Assembly: GCA_016630905.1 (NCBI GenBank) | Contig: WBMQ01000012.1 | Location: 248,001-312,000 of the forward strand | DNA: 64,000 nt | Direction of reading: 5' to 3' | Source of the DNA: Capillidium heterosporum | Lineage: Eukaryota > Entomophthoromycota > Entomophthoromycetes > Entomophthorales > Capillidiaceae | Part shown: piece by piece, positions 23,469-32,807 of the stretch | Numbering within the stretch: position 1 is the stretch's first letter | Layout: each line of letters starts with the position of its first letter | The notes under the pieces: model-generated | The model's input: the letters and a program-made list of their open reading frames with translations, nothing else | What the model was told of the DNA's origin: nothing | The model's database searches: none | Made by a program: the position numbers and the translations under genes

Positions 23469-24694
23469 ATGTCGGCCCCGCCATCCAAACCAAATAATTT
23501 GATGCTACTATTTTTCGAGGTAGTACCTCGCCTCAACAAGATCAGTATAGCTCTAGCCTCAGTTCCCCTCATCCTCATGATGCTTTTATGTACTTTTAGT
23601 GTTCAATAGCATTACTAAAAACCTACCTAGTTTACTACAATCGCAGCTTGGTCGACCGAATCAGCTTACGCTTACAAGCTGGTATTGCCTTTGTCGACTT
23701 GACTAACCACCTCTGTTCCAGCTTTTACCTCAATACAGATGCTGGATCGACCTGTGATTTCCTAGGTTTCTATCGGGTGTTTGGTCGTGAATTGTACTGT
23801 TTTTTGAACATAGCTATTGCTGTCAATTTGCAGTTAGTCTTTTTGCAGAGTAAATCGTTCAAACCTAAATGGGAGTACTACTACTGGATTGTGCCGATTG
23901 CCTTATCGCTACTACTTTCTGTTCCACCCTACGGTGTTCTTGAAATTTTACCATCATCTAACCTGATCAGTCCTAGGGATATTCGGCAAGAACAATATAA
24001 CCAAGTACTGCTATATAAGGGACACTTATGACCAGCAATACATTTTGAACTTCTTCCTCACCGTTGTCATCATGCTCATCACTATCCTCTACTGCCTGAC
24101 CATTGCCTTGCTCGTCATTATCAAGTTAAACTCCAACATAAAGGTTGTCAAGGATAATGCCCACCACAGAACTGGGAAACTGACGAGCAATAAAGTAGAC
24201 CTGCAAACGTTTCTCAAGAAATTGATATTTAGAGTGTAAGCTGAAGTTATTGAAATTTAAATTAACCTTTTATAGTTGCCTGTACCCGTTGTTCTGCTTC
24301 TTATGTTGCAGTGGATTCGTAGTTCGAAGTTTGTGTAGTTTAGTCCCTTACGATAGTGAAGGTTTGCAGTTGTGGGCTGGGCTAGGCAACGGTAGGCTTT
24401 TAGCTACAGAAATTTAAGCTAAGCTATCTATATAGAACTGATAGGGACCTTCAACTTCGTTGCTTTCATGCTGGACCCTACCTTCCAACTCGTCATCGTC
24501 GAATGCTACCATAGCTTGAAGGTCAAGTACAACTTCTTCAACAGGAGTGAGCAGCAAGTCTACAACAGTAATATGGATTGTAAAAGAACTACTAACTTTG
24601 TTTAATAGTCGAGCTAAATTCCACCGAAAACCATTCAATAGTTGAAGAAGTCGATACCACTGAAAAGATTTTGGATGAAACCAAGCAGTACTAA
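23469..24694 (+). CDS. Seven-helix receptor (GPCR-like), gene B
   Basis: Paralogue of gene A in opposite orientation. Six exons, 23469-23598, 23631-23933, 23971-24235, 24276-24391, 24436-24567 and 24609-24694, join to 343 aa. Exons 2, 4 and 5 have exactly the lengths seen in gene A (303, 116 and 132), and all five introns fall at the same codon and phase. Start MSAPPSKPNNLML parallels MSASGKPSDLML, and RISLRLQAGIAFVDLTNHLC is identical. Two introns begin with the rarer GTGTTC. Loop 3 is lysine-rich (KVVKDNAHHRTGKLTSNK), as expected for a G-protein contact. The tail IELNSTENHSIVEEVDTTEK matches the position and acidic character of the gene A tail. No frame damage is seen, so both genes look usable. 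Confidence 0.87.
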
Positions 24695-26004
24695 GCGTCT
24701 CTTCAGCTTTGGGATAGCAACTACTTAATAAAAACTTAAACATTATGTTTAGTTATATTCTTTTGATATTTGGAGATTTAAACCACCTTTGTATATTGCT
24801 ACGCCTTTATATATTTATAAATAGTATATAGTTTTTAAAATTTCACAACTCTTGAAGAATTAATATTTAAGATGCTTCTCAGAAATCGAGTTATATTTGA
24901 CTCTTTTTATCACTGATATCATGAGCTACTTTAAACGTTTGTTGATTTTTTGTACATCAATAAAGCTAGAATTTTAGTGCTTGATAATTCAATAGCTTAT
25001 TACTGATATTTTAAGCTTTAATAAACTTTTATCATTATACACTATTAGCTTTAGGATAAGATCTTCTAATAGCAACTTGGGCAATAAATTGGCCACCTTG
25101 GAGCTTTACCCAAATACTTTAAACTCAATCAATAATCAATTGATTCATTTGTAACTTCTATACTACAGCCAATAGTTTCTTTTTGGCTTGAACCAGTCAA
25201 TTTATTCGGGAAGTTTAACTTCAAGGGCTACTATCTTCAGGTATATATAATCCCTCTAAATTTGTTAAAGGCAGTAGGCTGAGTTACCTATAATATTATT
25301 TCAAGAAATGGTGCCAGTGCAAGCAAACTTGTATCGAATTAAATACTCTATTTCTTTGCAGTGTGGCGTAACTATCATAATTTTATCGGAATTAATGATA
25401 GGTTGCCAAGTACAGTACTCCAAGATGAGGTTAAATATATCGAGGTCAAGTCAGTGTTGTCTTTATAGGGAAGATGGGATAAGGTTAAATTGAGTACGAT
25501 GTCTCCACCATCCAACATAGTTCAAATCTAAAAATTAATCTTCATTGCTGTTCTCTACTAGCTTAAACTGAACTTGGTTAGAATATGACTATTCCTCATC
25601 TTGTCCATATTTTAATAGGTATAGAAGGTATAAACATACAAAGGCTTAAACATATGAATGAAATTAACTTGCAAGTTTGGTATAGTTAATGCCTTGTATA
25701 TAGTAAATGGGAATTCGAACGAAATTGTCACAAAATGAATGGCTTACATGTTGCCATAAAACATTGATATATGTATAGTTCAAAATATAATTCCAGCTAT
25801 ATATAACAAATATACTTGTTAATACATTTATTAAAAGTCTACTCTATTGAAAATTTTAAAGTTATTAGTTGATATAATTTGTCCATCATCATACACTTTA
25901 AGGTCGATACCCCCACTTATACCATAGAAAATAAAGCCTGCTTTTCCGAATACATTCTCACCACTTATCAATCATATAGGAGTTTAAACCACCTAAATTA
26001 CGAA
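24695..26004. other. Intergenic
   Basis: A 1.3 kb AT-rich stretch. Short frames (for example 25308-25493) show no motif or splice context. I see nothing functional. Confidence 0.55.
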
Positions 26005-26403
26005 TCAGTATGTCTGCTTGACGGAATCATCCACTACTCCACTTTCTACTGTCCTAGTCAACTCTACATTGGACTCGTTTTCAATCTTTATTCTTCCATC
26101 TCGCTTGCGATTGTAAAGGTAGATACCGAAGACCAGAATTAGTAGGAATAATACAGCACATAACGAACCAACGAGTACAGCTGGGAAGTTGGAGTTGTAA
26201 TCAGCACTTGCTTGGTCGGTGGGAATAGCCGTTGAAGTATTGTAAATCTCAGATAGGCTGCTACTTGTTGTCGAAGCCGAATTAATAGTGCTGGTAATCG
26301 AACTGTTGCCTGAGCGTTGAGTTGGTATCTCCTTCAATAATCCTTGAGATGCGAGTTGAGCTATCAGTATGGTTACCGTCAAGTAAGCTAAGGATGTAAA
26401 CAT
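26005..26403 (-). CDS. Small type I membrane protein, Ser/Thr-rich ectodomain
   Basis: A 132-residue frame with a clear surface-protein plan but no family I recognise. ATG 26403 starts a signal peptide (MFTSLAYLTVTILIAQLASQ). A Ser/Thr/Asn-rich stretch of about 50 residues follows (e.g. SSITSTINSASTTSSSLSEI), likely O-glycosylated and with several N-x-S/T sites. Then comes one membrane helix (AVLVGSLCAVLFLLILVFGI), a basic stop-transfer NRKRDGR, and a short acidic cytoplasmic tail ending KQTY. The layout resembles mating or cell-wall stress sensors such as the Wsc/Mid2 type but lacks a Wsc cysteine domain. The gene is intronless, and the frame extends upstream only through non-ATG codons. Confidence 0.65.
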   Translation of the reverse strand: MFTSLAYLTVTILIAQLASQGLLKEIPTQRSGNSSITSTINSASTTSSSLSEIYNTSTAIPTDQASADYNSNFPAVLVGSLCAVLFLLILVFGIYLYNRKRDGRIKIENESNVELTRTVESGVVDDSVKQTY

Positions 26404-27461
26404 GTGAGTTGGTATCGTCTTGTATGGAAAGCAGATTTTGATCAAAAATGGAAGCAAAGTTTTTTACTTTTAAATAAGAATGTCGTTTGGATCCTCTAAC
26501 TTTCATAAAGCAGAAATTGATCGGATACCAGGTCTAATTGATGGCGGTCTGGGTTTGCGAATCCGACGATAACCTATATTTATCCCAAATATAATCGACC
26601 ATTAGTCCTGGTCCTTTATTAGTTTGAATCTAGCAGCTCTTTTACTTCGTTTGGCAACTCTATTAGCTGGTGGCTAAGTGGTGCTTGCTGCAGAACATAG
26701 GGCAATTGACGTCCAAGCATCTTTGAATTATTCCTAAAGCTCAGGCTAGATAGAGTTTTGCAAAACGAATCATGATTCATTTTATAGAATTCTAGAGCTA
26801 GATGGGCTTTTACGAATATTAATATTTTTTGTTAGATAGGAATTCAAAATGTAGATGAAGGATGATGGCATCTCGTTAGTATAAAGTAGTAAACTAAAGG
26901 ATATATAGTAGATGTACTGATGTACAGGGCAGGAATAGAATGTACTCCACCTGAAATTCAAAATATACTTTTACAAAGTTCTAAAGTTTAAAGGCTATGA
27001 AGAATTGAGTATATTTCCTTTGACATTTGCATTCAATTTTAGCAAAAGTTTGCACAGTTTTGTGATTTTGCTTAAAGTATGCTTACTCATGGTATTTACA
27101 ATCATACTGGTATCATTCCAAATAAGAACGGCAGTTCATGGTATTCTTACTTGATACAAAAGATATACCTCTGCCTCATCCATCATTGAACACGATAGTT
27201 TTTTAACTATAAGGCAGCTACTGGGCTAGACCCATTTTAGAACCTATTTTGCCGTAGAATTTACCCTTTGTTTTGGACTTTTAGGAAAGTTGGGAGGTTC
27301 AGGTTGTATCAGTGTCAACTTCTTTCGTTCAAGTAAAAAATAAGAAACTTCAAGGTAAAAGTACAAGCTTTCGATATACAACCAACTACTTATATCGTGC
27401 CGTCAAGTTTATTGCAATCACCATACAGTATTAAGTAACCCTCAAAAACTTATAGAATGCG
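26404..27461. other. Intergenic, divergent promoters
   Basis: About 1 kb of AT-rich DNA between two divergent genes. No gene seen. Confidence 0.55.
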
Positions 27462-28763
27462 ATGGAATTCAACTTGCTGCCCAATCTAGTAATCGAAGAG
27501 GTGCTCAGCAATCTACCCTGCAACGACCAACTAAAGCTACTCTATCTTAATAAACTTTTCAACACCATCTTGCAACCCACTATCTTTACTATTATAGATT
27601 TCAGTGAGATCTACCAACCGGAGAACTGGGATGAATTTCAACCTTGGTTATCAAAATATGGCAAGTATTGTAAAAAAATAATCGACAGCATATCCACCGA
27701 CTTCTTTAAGGTACAGCATCACTTTCCTAATGTCAAATCGTTGACCTTGCTTCGACTCAAGTTGGAAACTAAGGAGTATGATCTATTCCACACCTGCAAC
27801 CTCAAACTCAAGCACTTGCAATTGATAGTTACCGAACCCTTCCCTTCGACTATTCCATTCCTACCGATTATGCAAGCTCTAGAAAGCTTGGATCTGGAAC
27901 TTTTTAATGAGTCTACTTATATCATCCCACTACTATTTACTTTCACTTCAACATCGTTGAAGAAATTAAGACTGCATATCACCAAATTCAACACTAAGCT
28001 TCTGGTAAATATCAGCTGTCACTTTCCCAACCTCAAAGCTCTAACTTTGAGTATCAATAACCCTGACCTAGTGGAGCCTATGCAACCCACCATCTTCGCT
28101 AACTTGATCAAGTTTGAACTCGAATCGAAATCAACATTGCTAACGAAGATCCCCTTCCAATCTTTCCCTAAGCTTAAAGTATTTCACTTTGAAACAGAGG
28201 AGTACGGGCTTGACTCCACCTATCAATTTATACTTAAGAACAGTTTGGACAACTTACTAAACTTGAAGGTCATCTTGCCCTTCTTTAGTTTGGAGGATAG
28301 CCAACATTTTCAAAAGCTAAAGTACGCCGACTTATACCTGGATAAGTTTTTTACAGCTGACTCGATGGCCCAATTGCTTAATTTACCTAGCTTGTTGCAG
28401 GTTACTCTAAGAGGTAGGATCTACGATCGCTTGTTTAAAGGCTTGGAACGAGAGTGTTTACTTCGCAAGCTGAAATTGGTAGGTCGTATCTGTCTTGGTC
28501 ATAATTTTTTGGAGCTTCTAGCTTATAACTTACCAACTCTTGCAAACTTTTCTATCTTTAACTTTGAGGAGGGACATATTAATTTTGACACTAGTATATC
28601 TTTCAGCACTTATAATAATTGTAATAGTAAATTACAGTTCGTCACCGTTCCAACAGCCAACGTCAAGTTTGTAGAGTGGGTGAAACAGGTAGCACCCGAT
28701 GCAGTAGTTACCTTACATGACCTTGAGGATGATGATGGTATGGATGTTAACCTTCCTAGGTAG
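27462..28763 (+). CDS. F-box / leucine-rich-repeat-like protein
   Basis: Intronless 433-aa protein. The N-terminus (LLPNLVIEEVLSNLPCNDQLKLLYLNK, about 5-31) matches an F-box helix pattern: Leu-Pro, then V-I-x-x-V/I-L, then a hydrophobic helix. After it come irregular repeats of about 25 residues with the L-x-x-L-x-L pattern of leucine-rich repeats, such as VKSLTLLRLKLE, LKALTLSINN and LRKLKLVGRI. Such proteins are substrate adaptors of SCF ubiquitin ligases, with the repeats choosing the target. It ends in an acidic DLEDDDGMDVN tail. No target can be guessed. Loosely conserved F-box/LRR genes are numerous in early-diverging fungi, and a short F-box-like fragment lies at 18836. Confidence 0.7.
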   Translation: MEFNLLPNLVIEEVLSNLPCNDQLKLLYLNKLFNTILQPTIFTIIDFSEIYQPENWDEFQPWLSKYGKYCKKIIDSISTDFFKVQHHFPNVKSLTLLRLKLETKEYDLFHTCNLKLKHLQLIVTEPFPSTIPFLPIMQALESLDLELFNESTYIIPLLFTFTSTSLKKLRLHITKFNTKLLVNISCHFPNLKALTLSINNPDLVEPMQPTIFANLIKFELESKSTLLTKIPFQSFPKLKVFHFETEEYGLDSTYQFILKNSLDNLLNLKVILPFFSLEDSQHFQKLKYADLYLDKFFTADSMAQLLNLPSLLQVTLRGRIYDRLFKGLERECLLRKLKLVGRICLGHNFLELLAYNLPTLANFSIFNFEEGHINFDTSISFSTYNNCNSKLQFVTVPTANVKFVEWVKQVAPDAVVTLHDLEDDDGMDVNLPR

Positions 28764-29267
28764 TAAATAAACTTTTATACTATTTGTAATAAGAGTATTC
28801 CAGTTTATAGAAAGTTCAATATTCCAAATTAACTGCTCCATAATTTAAACCATATATATCCTATTAATATACATTTAATTCAGAATCAGTACTTATCAAA
28901 TGAACTATAAGTCTTTAATTCCAAACTTGATCTTTGTCAGTATAAGTTGGCAACAAACTTTTTTATCACTTTGATATCATTTGAAACTCCTTCCACTACC
29001 TAAAAGTAGCGGAAATGTTCTTATAATCTACCTGCACGATTCCCTCGATAATATATTGAAGTGATTTCAAATAACCATTCTTGGATAAAAACAAAGTGAA
29101 TAAACAGGTTATAGAGGTTTATTTTATGGAACATCAGGTAAAATCAAATCCAATTGAATAAGACGGAGGTAGTATCTAGAGGTACACTATAAATAATATT
29201 TTTACAAGGGGAGATGAGGTAGGTGGAAGTTAAGTGGCTTCTAGTACATAAGTATTCAAGTCCTCAC
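28764..29267. other. Intergenic, convergent 3' regions
   Basis: AT-rich spacer between convergent genes. No gene seen. Confidence 0.5.
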
Positions 29268-30335
29268 TTAGATGGGACGGTAACTGCTACCGAACCACTC
29301 GAATTTGGACTGACCTATGGAGAAGCTAGGTGGAGGTAGCAGGACTTTCTGCCTATAGGCAACCGTACCATCATCCTGTGACAACTTCTGTAGGCACAAC
29401 GAGGCAGAGATGGCGTCGTCCAAGTCCTTAGTGTCACGGTAGAAGGCTTCACTGCACGAGGCCGTTGGTATGGCATCCAAGTTCAAGCTCGAGCTCATAG
29501 TCTTGGGTGAAGATGAGGCACTTGGGTAGTGGGGCTTCTCGCTACTACCGCTGTTGAACTTGAGGGGGGGTAGGTGGTACATATCTCTAGGTTCGAGGTT
29601 GAGAAGGGAGCTGAGAGAAGGCATCTTAGAGTTGTCACTGTAGAGTGGAGGCAGGACGTGATGAGTTTGGCTGGCACTGAGCCTAGCGTTAGTTGAATCG
29701 TGGCTGTTCCACTTGGGGTAGGGGTGAGGTAGCAGCGAGTTCTTCTTAGTGGGTTTGTCAGTACCGACGACATGGGCCTTCTTCTTTCGAGGCTGTTGTG
29801 GCTTATTTGCATTGTTTTCGGCTTTGATACGTCTAGCTTCTAAGTTGATGGGTGGGGCTCGAATGTAGCCAGGATGGCTGGGGTCCAAAGCCTCCTTGAT
29901 GAAGTCAGGACCGAAGATGACGGCCAACTCTTCGCGAATAGGGTAGCAGGTCCGAACAGCTAGGTCCTTGGCGTTTTGGAAGGGGATCCAAGTGCCTTGG
30001 ATCTTGAGATAGCCACCCCTGATCTTCTTGACGACTTTAGACATAATTGGGTCGGCATCCACCAGTTTGGCGATCTCGTTCTTCTCACGGCCTAAAGCCT
30101 TCCAGATCCCGGTCCAGAAGACATACCCCGTTTCACGGTCCCATAGGATAGATTGGCTGTTGACCGTGTACTCGTAAACTGGGATGTAGCCTCGAGTATC
30201 TAAGCTAGTGGCGTACTTGGATAGAGAAACTACTAACTTGGTTGTCAGCTTTACAGGCTGCTGTGGGCTTTGGGGTAAGGTTGGGTTGAGCACTTGGCTC
30301 TCGTTGGAGGTGCTATACTCCGAGTTGGAAATCAT
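29268..30335 (-). CDS. XBP1: APSES/KilA-N transcription factor, Xbp1-like
   Basis: Nuclear DNA-binding regulator of the fungal APSES family. Intronless, 355 aa, from ATG 30335. The domain lies at about 49-160: GYIPVYEYTVNSQSILWDRE, TGYVFWTGIWKALGREKNEI, KKIRGGYLKIQGTWIPFQNA and a closing IFGPDF..PGY. This is the Xbp1 form, which in yeast represses genes on stress and quiescence, rather than the Swi4/Mbp1 or StuA form: there are no ankyrin repeats and the IRGGYLKIQGTW block is diagnostic. The second half is Ser/Pro-rich and low in structure, with a basic NKPQQPRKKKAHVV nuclear signal (about 186-199). The empty 2.4 kb upstream may hold a complex promoter. Confidence 0.88.
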   Translation of the reverse strand: MISNSEYSTSNESQVLNPTLPQSPQQPVKLTTKLVVSLSKYATSLDTRGYIPVYEYTVNSQSILWDRETGYVFWTGIWKALGREKNEIAKLVDADPIMSKVVKKIRGGYLKIQGTWIPFQNAKDLAVRTCYPIREELAVIFGPDFIKEALDPSHPGYIRAPPINLEARRIKAENNANKPQQPRKKKAHVVGTDKPTKKNSLLPHPYPKWNSHDSTNARLSASQTHHVLPPLYSDNSKMPSLSSLLNLEPRDMYHLPPLKFNSGSSEKPHYPSASSSPKTMSSSLNLDAIPTASCSEAFYRDTKDLDDAISASLCLQKLSQDDGTVAYRQKVLLPPPSFSIGQSKFEWFGSSYRPI

Positions 30336-32807
30336 TTGAACTTTTTAAATTTAAGCGGGAACGGTTGTCGAAGGCAGGGAAGTAACAATGGTAGCAAAAC
30401 TTTTATTTGAAACACGAGAAATTGACAAAGATGAGAACTAAAGTAGCAGTTGGAGTTGCCATTTATAAATGTTATTTTTATAGCATAGTAAGACGTAATA
30501 GGTGATCCTTGGTCAAGCTCAAAAATACAACCTATGATCTAGTCTTCTGAATTTTAGTTAGGGAGTTTGAAAGGGGTCTGGTGTGAGAAAGCAAATAAAT
30601 TACATTGGACGCTCATTAAAATCTGCCGGCGGCCATTGGCTACTCATTTTAACTAATTTTGAATTTGAAGTCTCACTTCGAGTTTGCAGAGAAATGGGAT
30701 AAAGGAGTGTGGGGCAGGTAACCTAACTAACTTGAATAGCCAAACGTCAAGCTTTGTCAAGCTTATGACTTTGAGCTACATGAAACCTCGAGCTTGATTG
30801 GCTAGAGGAAATGAAAGTGACGCTTTTAAAGTATCGGCTGAAGCAAGGGTTTAAGGACTAACAAAAGCTGTTTAACTTTTAGGGTACCAAATTGGAAAGA
30901 AACCTATTGGCAGGCAGCAACTTACTGCTGGCTAGTGACCGTTTGGGAATGTTGTTGGCGTTTTAAACTAAATCCATCGTTAATAAGTTCAAATCTAGTC
31001 AATACCTTAAAAAACAATGTTGAAGTGATGGGGAAGTTGGAGATTTAATGTGCCTCCTTTCTAAGTTGGTTAATTTGGGTATAGGCTCGCTTTGCAACTC
31101 CAGATTGCGATAAGGATATTCAAATCAAAGTTAACCTTTATTACTTCGAACTGGAACCGAAAATCCTCTATCAAATCTTGCAAAAGTCTGCTCAAGCAAG
31201 TGATCCAACCTTTGCAATTTCGAAACCCATTTGCATTACCCTGGCACAAGGAATATGGGAATGCAAATGACAGTCACATTTTACTTTCCCAAGCATGTAA
31301 TTGGGTAGTTTCAAATTAGCCCTGAAGAATGGCACATCCAAATTAAATTTCGGATTTTATCTGGCCGGCACAAGTAATTTTACTCTTGGATCTAAATATA
31401 GAATCAATATTAACTCTATCAAGCAAAAAAGTTAATTCAAAGACCTCCAAAGTTTATGTCTTACAAAAGTCGAGGCAGGAGTTGAATAAGGAGGGAACTT
31501 AAAACTGAGACACAAACCCTTGCGAAGTGGGATCCCTACAACCCTGGTAATAGGATAAGTCATGAACTTTTCGAGACTTTATGTCGAAACTGCTTTTGTC
31601 CGTTCGATTGTCAGTTGTCAGTCGAAAAGTTGGTGGAGGGATCACATGTAGCTGTGATTTCAAATAGGGGCCAAGCTATTTAATTTTCGCTACTGTCAAA
31701 TTTCGACTGCAAGTAAATCAATAGTTCGGTACTTTGTTATCCTACCGATCCAAAACTTGCTTTGTATGCTTAGCCTTTGTGTTGAACAGTAATATATTAG
31801 GCGGTTGAGATAAAAAAGCGTATGCTACTAGATATAAATGTCTAGTGAGTGATTTATAAGTATAAGTATACCGATTTTTCCAGCATGTTTTCTAGTAGGT
31901 GGATTATAAAGGCAAAGTATAAGTTGTTCGACACCCTTAATGCTGTCCCTTTAAAAGTTCTCCATTTGCTCGTACCCATGTCAATATATTATTAAAATGT
32001 AAAGAAAAGTGTGATATATTACTTGGAGACATTGCCTTGCCTTAATATCCCTAGTACTAAATGAAGGAGTCATCCAACTTTCGATAAAAGACATTTACAT
32101 ACTACTATAACCTGTCGCTATTGTATCCCAACTAGTTGCAATTTAATATCAAAGTTTCGTAAAGGGTCGATTGTGATGAATCTCCTTTTACTTTACCATT
32201 TAGCATCTAGGGATATTTTATAAGGAAAGTGGGATTATACATTATCAGCCAGAAATTTACGGCTTTTAAATCTACAGCACTATACTAGAATTATATCATA
32301 GTAGTTTGTTGATATCCCAAAAGTTATGCTAGAACGAAGATATCCAAGTTTATGGATATACTAAACATTATAGTATTAAAATATACCGGATATTTATATA
32401 TACTATGTAACCATGATCCAATGCAAAAGTTGAAAACTTTTGTATTCTATCTATCCTAAATGAATATTTTTTCTGTTTCAATATAGTTCATACTTTTTTG
32501 ATATACTTAGAAAGAGCTATAATACTGGTTCGGGTAGATAAAATAGTATAAAGGATTGCTTACATTAGTGAATCATACATTACTTTATAAACTAAACTAA
32601 ATTGAAAATGTATATATACGAATAAAATAGTAAAAAATATATTTACTGTATAAAGTTTACACCGCTTATTTACGCTACATACTTTAAATTTGTAAAAATA
32701 AAAACATCAAGCCAAATAAATTATTTCAATCATTATTTAATTATACAAAAGCAAACACAACTAGTACCTTTATAACTCACATCAAAACAATTACTATCTA
32801 AACGAAA
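30336..32807. other. Long gene-free region upstream of the APSES gene
   Basis: 2.5 kb without a supported gene. It separates the APSES gene start from the 3' end of the ADAM gene, both on the minus strand. The part from 30336 to about 31700 is less AT-rich than usual for a spacer here, which could mean regulatory sequence or an unspliced noncoding RNA. The frame at 31092-31319 has no features. Confidence 0.5.

Noticed and set aside
31092-31319. 75-codon plus-strand frame in the long spacer
   Set aside because: No motif, no splice context, and composition like noncoding DNA.
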